Positions 11,457 to 21,981 of a stretch of 64,000 nucleotides of DNA are shown in pieces (positions within the stretch are counted from its first letter, which is position 1; each line of letters begins with the position of its first letter). This stretch comes from Volvariella volvacea V23 (lineage: Eukaryota; Basidiomycota; Agaricomycetes; Agaricales; Pluteaceae), in assembly GCA_000349905.1 (NCBI GenBank), contig KB722739.1, positions 164,383 to 228,382 on the forward strand, in the 5' to 3' direction. A model generated the notes under the pieces. The model was given only the letters and a program-made list of their open reading frames with translations, ran no database searches and had not been told where the DNA came from. The translations under genes were made by a program, and so were the position numbers.

Positions 11457-12250
11457 ACTTGTAACATGACAAGGGCACTTGGCCCCAGAGACAAATAAAT
11501 AGAAACAGAGAAAGAAACTACTTGACTTGGCACACATCTCTATGCGTTATCAGATGGGCCTACTACAAGGGATCACCTACACAGCAGTGCCTAGGTATCA
11601 CTAGTGACATGGTTGCAAAGACACTCACTACCAACTGGCAAGGGAGACGAGAGGGATAAACTGATCCTAACGATGTGTACTCACCTCTTAGTGTTACAAC
11701 GATGAGTAATCGTCATCATCAGCTAGTGTGCTTTCGGACTATCAGACTCATTTCTCTTTCAAGTAGTTACAACGTCTTTCGGTAACTACAATAGCATTCC
11801 TCCATTCAGTAGTATACGCGCGTACAACTTACGCGTCCATAGCTTACGCGTACATATGACTTGAGTACAGCATTTCTTTTCACAGCTAGAACATAATACC
11901 ACAAGAACGTATAAATACTTCGATTCTCTAGCATAGAACTTTAGCTTGACCTCCTGTTTCTTCCCCTGTATCTTCCCGTACTTTCTTAAGTACAAATAAC
12001 ATCTCGACTCACCTCATTGACGCCTTTGACGGAACTTCGACTCAGTGAATGCTGGCCTTATTCATTCTCGTCATCTTACTCGTTCTCAACGGAGGCGCTA
12101 GACCGCTGACGTCATAATCCTACGACGCGTTAAGGAAGAGTCGCCGTAACACTTAGTAGCCTGTTTGTTCAGGTTATGCCAGAGTCTCTGAGACAAAGCT
12201 AGCTTGGCAAAATAAACAAGGTCGAAACTGAGAAAAAACCCCAGAGCCAA
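11457..12250 (+). repeat. Dispersed repeat R1, copy B, interrupted by a solo LTR
   Basis: Same orientation as copy A. It starts TGTAACATGACAAGGGCACT at about 11461 and runs to CACCTCTTAG at 11691. A 460-base LTR intervenes. It resumes at 12152 with CTTAGTAGCCTG and reaches AAAAAACCCC near 12241. Sequence to about 12330 (ACTTATATATTC, possible TATA) may belong to it, but its end is not defined because copy A is lost in the gap. Just upstream, 11394-11459 encodes a short open tail (TALFDSTPAKDHLRG) that could be the end of a retroelement polyprotein; this is speculative. Confidence 0.65.
11692..12151 (+). mobile_element. Solo LTR, 460 bases, nested in repeat R1
   Basis: Ends TGTTAC and GTAACA form the 6-base terminal inverted repeat expected of an LTR. 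It is flanked by the direct repeat CTTAG (11687-11691 and 12152-12156). The same site without the insert is present in R1 copy A at about 11200, which proves the insertion boundaries. TATAAATA at about 11911 sets the likely transcriptional direction as plus. No internal coding region is attached, so it is a recombination remnant of an LTR retrotransposon. Confidence 0.92.
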
Positions 12251-12344
12251 CCTTACCCACTTATATATTCTCTAAGGCCATATGTACATATTTACACTAT
12301 TCCAGACTATTCTATGGGTATTTATCTATGACCTCACAATGACA

Positions 12345-12956
12345 TCACCAGTGTCCAGTATTGCTAAGATCCCATTGGGTAGAGATAAGTTGTGAGCCAA
12401 GATAATGGCTCTAAGACTAATGATGCTGCTGAGAATATCTTGATGCCTGGGATCTCTGAAGGTGGCTCAAAAGGTAATGCATCATGTGATCATGATGTTA
12501 TCTAATCTAATCTAGATTAAGTAAGCAGTCATGTGGTTCTTGGGCGCCTAGAGAAAAAGAAATCAAAAATAAAATAAAAATAAAAATAAATATTGAGAAT
12601 AAATAGAAAATAAAGATACAATTCCTGACATCCATGCATGTTTCAGACTGATGCCCTAACTGGAATGACACAGAGCAGAAATGTATTGTCAGTGAGTAGC
12701 GCACCCTGGCAACCATTGTCATTACTGAGTCCTTGAGACTCAGGATGGCAGCAGTAGCCAGTTGAACCAGACTACTCCAGAGCCCCCACTGGCACTCTAT
12801 GGCTAACCAAACAAGAAGAGAGTTGAACTCTTGACGTTACTCACAGCAGATGCCTCTGGGAGCCATAGGCAGCCCAGATGCCAGCAACCATGCTGGCCAC
12901 TCCTCATTGATACTCACCATCTGGCACTCTAGCAATAGACTGGCAACACCTCCTTG
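12345..12956. other. Non-coding DNA between the two LTRs
   Basis: No gene recognised. Contains a purine-rich tract near 12548-12612 (AAAATAAAAATAAAAATAAA type) and otherwise unique-looking sequence. Probably further repeat debris. Confidence 0.4.
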
Positions 12957-13416
12957 TGTTACGGCGACTCTTCCTTAACGCGTTGTAGGGTTATGACATC
13001 AGTGGTCTAGCGCCTCCGTTGAGAACGAGTAAGATGACGAGAATGAATAGGGCCAGCGTTCGCTGAGTCGAAGTTCCGTCAAAGGCGTTAATGAGGCGAG
13101 TCGAGATTATTATTCGTACTTAAGAAAGTACGGAAGATACAGGGGAAGAAACAGGAGGTCAAGCTAAAGTTCTACACTAGAGAATCGAGGTATTTATATG
13201 TTCTTGTGGTATTAGGTTATGGCTGTGAAAGGAAATGCTATTCTCGAGTCATATGTACGTGTAAGCTATGGACGCATAAGCTATACACGCGTATACTGCT
13301 GAATGGAGGAATGCTATTGTAGTTACTGAAAGAAGTTGTAACTACTCGAAAGAGAAATGAGTCTGATAGTCCGAAAGCACATTAGCTGGTGATGACGATT
13401 ATTCATCGTCGTAACA
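12957..13416 (-). mobile_element. Second solo LTR of the same family, inverted
   Basis: Also 460 bases with TGTTAC/GTAACA ends, flanked by CCTTG on both sides (12952-12956 and 13417-13421). The reverse complement aligns with 11692-12151 over its whole length. The differences are mostly transitions plus a few small indels. Different target duplications show two independent insertions rather than one inverted duplication. Confidence 0.92.
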
Positions 13417-13977
13417 CCTTGTAAGCCTCCCCATGGCAGAGGGTATTCCATGGTCTGTGGATGCACCATCTCATGACACAGGGAATAGAAGAGAAAAGGA
13501 TATTTACAATGCATTATTCACCATGTGGTTTGATAACCTTGAAGGTTGTTGGTGTTGGAGCATATAATGAGATGGTAGAACTCAGGAGTTTAGACCAAGT
13601 TGAAGCTGGGGACTCTTAACTGGTTTCCTTCCAGTTTATATACATCGAATCCAGATAGTTCCAGAAATATGACTAATGTATAATTAATTTATATATAGTG
13701 GTTCCTTTGTTCTAAATATGCTGTCCATTTGTCTGCTATTGTTCTTGGTTTGATGGCATGCCCTTTGCTATCAGAATTCTGATAGAAAAGGGAGAACAAT
13801 AATGATCCCTTGATCAGATACCAGTCCAGTGGGATTTCCCATAGCCTTTTCCTTTTGATGGCAACAGTGTGGTCAGTGATGAAACCAAGTGAGTGAGTTT
13901 TCTGGAATGTTGTTCTGATAGATTTGTAGATTGATTGTTCTTGAGCCAGTCATTTGGTTTAGTGGGTTTGAGGTGGC

Positions 13978-14214
13978 TCAGTCCTTTTCAGGTGCCAGGT
14001 ATTGTTCTCTCAGGTCCTGGTTCATATCCCTGACCCAAACCAATTCCCCCTGGTACTTGTTTATTTGGAAGTACTTGGGGTACTCTTCTATTTCCAGTAG
14101 TTTTGAGGTTAACACCCAATGCATCCCTGTGACTCTTGTTGTCCTAATGTGTAATAGTGGGAAGTACCACAGTTCCTTCCACATGGACTCTCCTTGGCAG
14201 ATGTAGTCCACCAT
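13978..14214 (-). pseudogene. Remnant ORF, probably from a repeat element
   Basis: A 78-residue minus-strand frame reads like real protein (MVDYICQGESMWKELWYFP, then KLLEIEEYPKYFQINKYQGELVWVRDMNQDL). The same frame continues in both directions past stop codons: TSNPLNQMTGSRTINLQIYQNN downstream and INPDNKDIY upstream. A longer ancestral coding sequence has therefore decayed. I do not recognise the family. Its place beside LTRs suggests a mobile-element gene. Confidence 0.4.
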
Positions 14215-14379
14215 TAATTGATACCAGACACCATCTACTTGCTAATAAATGTCCTTATTGTCTGGGTTGATGTCGAGGAGTTAGCCAATGCAGCCAAAGT
14301 GCAGGATGTAGTAGGGCATTGTTTATTGGTTTGGGTGTTTTGGTAATGTGAACTTGGAATCGTTGTGGTTTATATATAA

Positions 14380-15210
14380 ATTTGTGACACTGACAAAAAA
14401 TAAAAATACTCATTTCACGATTCCTGACATAAATACAAGGTTGTTGTAATGTATACGTGCATTATACATATAGATTGTAGAGACCATATTTATTTATATT
14501 TAAAAGTATAATCTTTTAGTCTTACTATAAATATATATGGCACTATTAATGGTTAGAAAAATCTATGATAAACTTGATTAGACAAAATGTGGGGTTATGT
14601 TTCATGTGAATTATCACTATAATTATCAATAATTGCTTATATTATTAGAAAAAATTAGAAATGTTATTAATGTACTCAGATAGATCTTGAGCACAGGGTT
14701 ACCAAAATTATAAACTTTATTAATATTGCAAATCTTTTAGCAAGATAACTTTGCTAGTGTCTAAAAAATACTTAAAATATCATTCAACTTCATTATACCT
14801 ATACTAATACTGTGGGAGGTGACTGATATTCTTGGTGAAAATATTGAAAAGATATTGCAATTCTCACAATCTGATTAGCTGATAACATTGTATTTCAATA
14901 TGTCTACTAAATTTTTATAATACTAATATATATTGGCCATTTTCCAGTGTGTAATCTTTATGTTTTTTTTTTTTGAGAATTGTTCTTGTATTATTAACTT
15001 ATTATATATTTTGTATATAATTATTTTACTTGCAACATTATTCAAAATGGCAAAATGTATTCTCACAATGAGTTTCAACTCACAATAGACATGTATAATA
15101 CTATTAATTATTAAGAATACATATATTATGATAATAATTAGGCTGAAATTTACTAGTTAGTAAAAAATTAAAAGGTCAGATAGTATAAAATTTACTATAT
15201 TTCAAGTAGA
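14380..15210. other. AT-rich non-coding block
   Basis: Strongly AT-biased compared with all neighbouring DNA, with long A/T runs (for example the T10 run near 14965) and no open frame of note. It lies between repeat remnants. Possible explanations are a RIP-like mutated repeat, an organelle-derived insert or an old transposon. Nothing inside identifies it. Confidence 0.6.
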
Positions 15211-15217
15211 CTTAATT

Positions 15218-15553
15218 TTGGACTCAGATATGCCAGGTACTAGCCATGGCCCACAGTTCAAAGTAATAGCTGCTATGTGTCACCCAGTCTATTCATGTCT
15301 GAAAGTGACTGCTTTACACAATGAATTTCAACACCCTGCTGCAAAAAATGTGATTTCTCCTGGTGTCCATACCTATGGTAAGGGGTTTGAGCAACAGATG
15401 TCACAGTCCCATGTCACATTCAATCTTCAAGCTCTGATCTGCACTGAAGCAGAGTTTGATTTCTGCAAAAACCACTCAACAACTTTTCCAACAATGGGCA
15501 ACTCTCTTACTCACACCCCGCTTTGTCTGAAACTTACAGCTCTGTACTTTTAA
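15218..15553 (+). other. Isolated 111-codon open frame, doubtful
   Basis: Open from MDSDMPGTSH to a TAA at 15553, at the edge of the AT-rich block. No recognisable domain, no splice-linked neighbour exon and no obvious homologue by eye. Probably element debris rather than a gene. Confidence 0.2.
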
Positions 15554-15645
15554 GTACCTTTTTTGCTGCCCCAGAATAAGTTTTAATCTTTTGTATATGT
15601 TGTGCTTAGGGGCCAAATGATCTCCAACCTTCAGTTGTACCCAGC

Positions 15646-16210
15646 TGGACTGTCGGAGTTAAATTTCGCTTGCTGGCCCACATGCCTGTTATCTCGCTGC
15701 ATACCTCCACACAGTTGTAGATAGCCTGTGTGGCATGCTCTCGGAGACCTCCTTTCGTTGAAACAAGCATTCCTTCAGGCATTGCTCAGCCGTTGCCCGA
15801 GCCTGCCTCGGGCATTGTTTGGAGTTGTCGGAGTCTTTGGATATTCCCGCATTTCCCACGCACCGTCACATAGACGAGCTTTAGAATCCTTGCTTCCGCC
15901 AAGGGCGACTTGCTCCGCTCGCGCAGCTCTCCGACCGAGGCTCACAGCTCGCTGAGAGCCGCTACACCAAGCCCCCACTATGTCGCGCGCCTCCACATGA
16001 TTTCATATTGTTTTGGTTGTGTTCGGGACCTCCTCATGTCGGAGTTCAATCTTGAAATTTCCTATGCTGGAAATTTTTGTCCTCGCTTTTAGCGAGGGTC
16101 TCTTCATTCACCACCCAAACAGCTGCTCAGTCCTAAATGCCACAGAAAGCATAGGAATGGTATCTAAAGGGAGGCTACAAAATTTGGCAATATTATAACA
16201 GAGGTATCTG
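15646..16210. repeat. Possible degenerate LTR-like stretch with a hairpin
   Basis: Starts TGTCGGAGTTAAATTTCGC and ends near GCGTTAACA, giving TG...CA ends. No matching target duplication was found. At 16081-16097 a perfect stem CCTCGC / GCGAGG encloses a five-base TTTTA loop. Weak evidence overall. Confidence 0.25.
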
Positions 16211-16458
16211 TCGGATTTGGCTCTCTGCGTTAACAAGCTTTCAACACGACGACCCAACCAAACTTGAAATGTGTTGGCTTTGTATGCGTATGCTACTGTA
16301 CAGAGACCAAAATACGAAAACAGGCAGACGACCATAGTATAGCACGAGAAAATGAAAGAGCGAGGAGGTCTGGAGTCGAATGAGGATATAGAAAGACGCC
16401 TAAACGATGACGGATCCTTCGAATATATTAGAGATGGTACGTGTACACATGGAATGGC

Positions 16459-17036
16459 TTATTTATACCCAGCTGGTGGGTAGGTGACATAAGGTGAAGG
16501 ATATTGCATCATAGGTCCCGGGGGAGGCCAAGGAGAACCATATGGGCCAAAGTATGGTGGCGCGAGTGGAGGGTCAGCCCTAGAAAAAGTGCGTAGGAGG
16601 GTGAAGGCGTTCTATCAGCCCGAGTCTTCAACAGAATCCAACGCACCGCCTACCCTTCTCCTTGTGGGTTAGTCCATTGGCAGTGGGAACATATCCATAC
16701 GTGTTTGGTGGTCAACGGAAAGATGGGTATCCAGAAGACTTCGACCCAGTCCTTGATTGTGGCTCCACCAACAGTCGCTGCTCATACGTGTCAGTTTATA
16801 ACGCCAAGGCGAATAGAGAATGCGTACGGTTGTGGCAAGCTGGGCACATTCTCTTCTGTGGACTCTCATCGTGAGTGATATCGGGTGCACAATAACCTGT
16901 GGCACGGATTCATCAGATCCACGACCAGCTCGTATTGCCGAAGAACTCACAAGGTAGAAGTACACCTAGCTCTTGTGTATGAGCTATGAAGATGGCTGAA
17001 AAATGCCAAAAACTCACAAGATGCCGAATCCATCGT
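16459..17036 (-). CDS. Small zinc-ribbon protein (zinc_ribbon_15 type)
   Basis: Minus-strand exons joined by GT-AG introns give FYLVSSSAIRAGRG...SVPQ, then KRMCPACHN, then PTVGGATIKDWVEVFWIPI, then PLTTKHVWICSHCQWTNPQGEG, then a proline/tyrosine-rich tail from ADPPLAPPYFGPYG to PPAGYK. The two CxxC/CxxHC knuckles around a WVEVFWIPIFPL hydrophobic core are the signature of the fungal zinc-ribbon family whose members run about 80-150 residues. Function unknown; these proteins are thought to be small and soluble or membrane-associated. The first exon is uncertain: an ATG at 17036 (MDSAS) does not splice perfectly in phase to the FYLV exon, so the true start may lie elsewhere. The stop is at 16459-16461. 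Confidence 0.7.
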
Positions 17037-18108
17037 CCTACGGACAGACCTCGAGGTGGTCCTCCACCAAACGATCCGAGGTGCTCAACGATGATTGCAT
17101 TAATACTGTTTTGCTGATTGCTCCGCAGTAGGCATCTGCCAGCACCACATGCAAAAGTCCTGGTGGCTGTGAGCGGCAGCGGCAGTGGTCCAGAAGTAGT
17201 TGGAACCCCAGTGGGATCGTGATGATCCTTGAACCGGGAGGGAATTCCCGAGGAAGATGCGCGTGGGGCATTTGAGCGGGGAGTTTGAGATGAACAGAGG
17301 TTTAGATTGGGAGGTGTTGCAGGTTCATTGAGAATTGGTTCTCTCTGCAGCTTTCTTCGTCAAGCTCTCTCCAAACTTGGCAGCCGACTGTGCTGAGGCT
17401 GGTTGAAATCGCGACCGCGATTGAGAAAGGCACGTGCTCCTGAGGCTGTGCCTGAGAGCGGAAGCGTGCCACAGTCGCGCCCTCGGCTTGGCGCACGACG
17501 TCATTGGCACTGATAGAGATACAAAGCCACAGTGAGCTTCGACTTCAAATCGTTGGCCACAGACACCACCACCACCCTGACGTCGTTCAAAGCCACTTAT
17601 TGTGGGAATGCGGACGACTCATCAGCAAAATGCAGGGTGTTATGCCACAGTGCAACCGTGGAACGGGACACTGTAACAGATGAGAGAACACCCAGGACGT
17701 GGACCCTCATCCAGTCGATTCCTCTTAACACGCATCAACGAAATGGCTTTATGCTACCCGAACAGGCATTTCTGAACCCCAAAACCGATACGTTACACGG
17801 GACAATGCGTCGTTGATCACACCCATAACAAAGGTTCTCTTCAGAATTAGGTCACCGCTCGAATTCGGAAACAGCCATGGAAAGCACGAAATGACACAAA
17901 TGAACTGTGGCAATAACACGTTTACCTATTTTCAAGGCGCGCTGGGCCACCGGGCTCTTTCAGCCTTTTATACGCGGCCGATTGCAAGGTGGTCTACTTG
18001 CCACCACCCCGGGTTCTTTCTTTGCATCTTTGCATCTCTCACTAACTAAAACCAACGCGCTTGTCGTCGTTACCTTAACTCGTTTACTCTCCTCGACGTC
18101 AACTCAAG
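17037..18108. other. Intergenic region, no gene recognised
   Basis: Short frames only. The last 100 bases before 18109 are pyrimidine-rich, consistent with promoter and 5' UTR of the downstream gene. Confidence 0.45.
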
Positions 18109-19539
18109 ATGCAGACGCGTGCTGGTGCTAGACGCTTCGGGCAGCTTCAACAACCGCCTCTGATCACCTGTCTCGCCGTCGACGGTGCGTATGCGAGGGT
18201 GTCCAGATCCACGACGGGGAAAGGCACCCACATCAGATGGATCTACACCATTCCCCCTCCTCTCCTCGTTCGCCACGAATTGCCACCTCAACTAGAACCA
18301 CGCGACACCGATGTCCCCACCCGCCCAAATACACCATTTGGCGACGCGGCGGTCAACGGCGGCACGACCTCGTCGACGCTCTTGCCTCTGTCGCCCTTAC
18401 CAGACAGCTCCTTCCGCACCGAAGCGACAGATGAGGATGTCGGCTACTATGCCACAGACGACAGAGTCGGTGACGAAGAAATGGGAACGGTCCAGGTCTA
18501 CAGCTACCACACCAGCGATGATGACTCGGATCGTTCTATGGTCATCACTACGGACCCGTCGCGGACTGAACAGTTCGTCGCGTCAGAGGGTAACTGGCCA
18601 GCCAGCTCCATCTGGCCCTTCAATGCCGCTTTGCTGGAGGGGGCCATCCCCGAGGTTAAAAAGGAAGAACAGCCTGTCATGCGTGCACCGCCGTCACCTT
18701 CTCCTACCTACCTACGAATGCAAAGGACCCGTGGTCGAGGTAGCAGTCATGCCTCCCCTGACGGTGATCATGTCCAGAAAGACACACGAGACGGCCAACT
18801 CCAGGCTCAGAGTCAAGTTCAGGCTCAACCCCGACTTCTGAGGGACAGGTTTGAGACTCCTCCGCCCCAGGACCAATCCTCCAGCAATGGCGACGGAAAC
18901 GGCGACAAAGACAGGGTCTACCTTCTCCCACCTCCTTCATTCCACGCACCGCCCCTCAAGGCCCTCCCGATTCCCATCTCCACCGGTAGACGTCTCGTCA
19001 CCGCTCGCCGACCTGGTGTACAAAGACAGGCAGAACAGGAGAGGGTGCTCAGAGAAGATGTTGAGAGGCTAATCAGGCAGAGGGAGGAGGCGTACAGGAT
19101 GTTAGCCGGAAGCGACGCCGACTTGGAGATGGGCGAGCTGGATGAGGTGGCTGAGATCGTGATGGCTTGTGGTGAGAGCAGCAGCGACCGTACTAGCGAG
19201 TACGGAGGTGAGTGGGAGGGGGTGAAGGAGGAGGAGGAGAGTGAGGGAGAGTTGGATGGAGGACAGCAACCGACAGAGGACCTGGGTGCTCCCGCGGTAG
19301 CCAGTGGTAGCACTACAGGCTTGGGTGCAGCGATCACGACTCAGCAGAAAGCGCGTCGTTTGGGCCCAGAGGGGACAGAGCTCCTTGATGAAGATATGCT
19401 TCGTGAATTGGAACGATTGGCAAGTGCTCACAAGGACGCTAGTGGACATGGAGTCGTGGTTCGTCATGAAAGCCCGGTGAATGAGGTCAATTTGGATGCG
19501 GGGTCTGAGAGGGAGCTTACGGCGCCGTTGTCACCCTAA
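18109..19539 (+). CDS. Disordered acidic protein of unknown function
   Basis: Single uninterrupted frame of 476 codons beginning MQTRAGARRFGQLQ. An ordered-looking N-terminal strip (about residues 15-60: LITCLAVDGAYARVSRSTTGKGTHI) is followed by a long proline, serine, glutamate and aspartate-rich disordered body. A helical charged stretch (RQAEQERVLREDVERLIRQREEAYRML, about residues 305-330) may form a coiled coil. A second one (GTELLDEDMLRELERLASAHKD) lies near the C-terminus. No known domain. GC and codon use agree with neighbours, so it is likely a real gene rather than a shadow. Confidence 0.7.
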   Translation: MQTRAGARRFGQLQQPPLITCLAVDGAYARVSRSTTGKGTHIRWIYTIPPPLLVRHELPPQLEPRDTDVPTRPNTPFGDAAVNGGTTSSTLLPLSPLPDSSFRTEATDEDVGYYATDDRVGDEEMGTVQVYSYHTSDDDSDRSMVITTDPSRTEQFVASEGNWPASSIWPFNAALLEGAIPEVKKEEQPVMRAPPSPSPTYLRMQRTRGRGSSHASPDGDHVQKDTRDGQLQAQSQVQAQPRLLRDRFETPPPQDQSSSNGDGNGDKDRVYLLPPPSFHAPPLKALPIPISTGRRLVTARRPGVQRQAEQERVLREDVERLIRQREEAYRMLAGSDADLEMGELDEVAEIVMACGESSSDRTSEYGGEWEGVKEEEESEGELDGGQQPTEDLGAPAVASGSTTGLGAAITTQQKARRLGPEGTELLDEDMLRELERLASAHKDASGHGVVVRHESPVNEVNLDAGSERELTAPLSP

Positions 19540-20122
19540 GCTTACCTTGAGTTTGGGGGGTGAAACCGAGCTTCTACTTGGGTCACTCTGGATTTACGGT
19601 TTCGCTCTGTATACAGCATGGCAGGGATTCAGTGCCTGACGCCTCAGCAAGTCTTGAATTGGTCATTGAAACGGTTGCAACAGTCATAAAGACCTTTTAT
19701 GGGTTGTGCGACTCGCTGGCTTCTATTGCTATTTGTGATCGTGCTTATGCCCTCTTTCTTTTCTTCTCCTATGCTCCTAAATATGCTTTTAAATCTCGCA
19801 CATGCCTATCTGTACTGTACATGTAAGGCATCACACTTTCCTCCTGTGATGCTCAGACTGTTCTTGCTGTCTCTTTAAATTCTCGGAATTACTCGATCGC
19901 TTGTACTTAGATCTCGTATCAATCCAGAAATGTTATATGCGTGCTTATCCCGAGTGATTGTTAGGAATGGTGCATTGCTCAAGATAGGAGCGGGTACATT
20001 AGGTCCATGGTGGACCATTGACAGCTTTGGTCTATAGGCTTGCCCTGATCGGTCTCGAGTGGGGAGTGGACGCCGCAACACAACTGGCCTTTGAACAACA
20101 CTACACTCGCAGGGGTATTCGC

Positions 20123-21668
20123 ATGATGCCAGCCGCCTCCAGATCCAAACCACGTATCCCCATACGCGACTACAATCCGGGGCCACCGCCCAGAATATCA
20201 GTACTACCACCAGGACTTCTTGGCAGGGTCTTTGAGTACGTAGTTGGCACTGTTGATCATTCCGCTTCCTCCTCTATGCTTTCAAAATTCTATCAGAAGC
20301 ACCTTGCTCTTACTTCTATCTGCCGACAATGGCGACACGCCGCCATTTCTCATGGCCAGTTGTGGTCGACTGTTGTGTTTGCTCGTTGTAGACTGGTATG
20401 GATCGGCGAAGTCATTCGACGATCCAAAGATTGCGCGCTAACCGTAATTATCAACTTGTCGGAGAGCGACTCGATCTATTCACCTAAAGAACTACGAGCT
20501 GCACTGACTATGATACTATTTCAGTTATACCGAGTTCGTACTTTGGAAGCCAGTCTCCGTAGAGATACCATTACTAGGGATACAACTCTCCCCTCATTAT
20601 CACAGCCTGCACCGCTTTTACGACGACTTTGGATATCTTTTTTAGACTTTGAAAATGCTCCTGCTTTATTTGGCGGGCTTGCTCCTCCTTTATCGGAGCT
20701 TTCTATTCGTAAAAGCAGTCTTTCATGGGACACCCAGCTGCCAATCTTCCGCTCCCTCTCAAAACTGACCCGGCTTTCCCTAGTCTCAATTACTCCCCCT
20801 CCCACTCTTCATCAACTATTGGACCTAATACGTTCCACTCCAAATCTCATATATTTAGATATCTGGGATACTTTACCTGCGACATTGGAAGCCCCCCGTC
20901 CATCAACCATCCCAGTTTCTCTCCCCTCTCTCACTCTACTTCGAGTTCAAGCATCACCCTCAGGGCTCACCAATTTCTTTCCTTACGTCCTCCTGAACCC
21001 CGAAACATACTACACAATCCACTCCTCCCTACCCGACTCTGAGTTCCAGTGGATACTCCCAATCCTCTGTAGATTCGGGAGGGAGATTAAAGGCCAACAG
21101 GTCACGCACATACAGGACCTGTCCGTAATCGAGGACCCATCCGTGTTGAAGCTCCAAGGACACGTGGTCACCCCATCCACCGGGCGATATCAAGAGGATG
21201 GACTTTTCCTTCGGCTTAAACACCATTTACGAAAACAGATCGTTCCAGATCTAGCCTGTGGAATAGCCGCCGCGTTGTCGCTCGAGCACCTTCGGTCGAT
21301 GAGCGTCACGCCCCTCCAGATGTCAGAAAGGCAGTGGAGGGGTGTCTTTGGGAATTTGCCCGAGTTGAAGAGTATAGTGTTCCTGGAGAACCATACACTT
21401 TCCCTACCTGTCGAATTTATCAAGGCACTTCACGATTCACACCGATCGTCGCAGTCGTGGCGTTGGTGTCGTCTCATTCCCCCGCTTGGTATCGCTAACG
21501 TTCATATTTGGGTTGGATTCACGGTGCTTCGAGTCGTTGTACTCAGCATTGGAGATAAGAAAGGAGTTGGGGTATCCGTTGAAGAAAGTGCGTTTTGAAA
21601 TTGGGCGCGATGTTGATAGAGGACGTGTTTTGGACATGTACCAGAGGCTTGGGTTAGAGGACTCTTGA
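20123..21668 (+). pseudogene. F-box protein with LRR-like tail, probable frameshift near the 3' end
   Basis: The first ATG in the main frame is at 20123 (MMPAASRSKPRIP). An F-box follows (VLPPGLLGRVFEYV...LALTSICRQWRHAAISHGQLWSTV), then degenerate repeats of the LRISFLDF/LSELSIRKSSLSW/LTRLSLVSITPPPT type. F-box proteins are SCF ubiquitin-ligase adaptors; the substrate is unknown. The main frame runs into out-of-family sequence and a stop at 21598. A different frame continues the family pattern (FPRLVSLTFIFGLDS...LEIRKELGYPLKKVRFEIGRDVDRG) to 21668. The frames meet between about 21440 and 21485, where a run of five C offers a one-base indel site. It may be a sequencing error, a frameshift or an unrecognised intron. 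A close relative sits at 62114-63649. Confidence 0.7.
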
Positions 21669-21981
21669 GCCGAGGATTTCGGAATTTCTAGGTTACTACG
21701 TACCCTTAGAGTCTGTATATTTCAACTTGATCAATTTGTACTAAGTGCTGTAACGTTGCTACTCTGATTCTTCACATTTTGTCGGGATTGAAGCAATGTT
21801 CGACACCCAGAAGGGTATAACAACCCCACATTCGGATATATTTCTGTTAATTAAAAGGACCCTGCGAGAATTTAATTGTCTGCTTATCTTAAACCCGTCC
21901 ACCAACTCGAAGCATTCCAATCGACTACATATCATTGATACTACTTGTGTTACGGTACAACTACAAACTTTAAATGCAAGG

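Noticed and set aside
12800..12850. GAGAGTTGAACTCT looks like a T-arm or palindrome
   Set aside because: It is a simple palindrome in repeat debris. No cloverleaf can be built around it.
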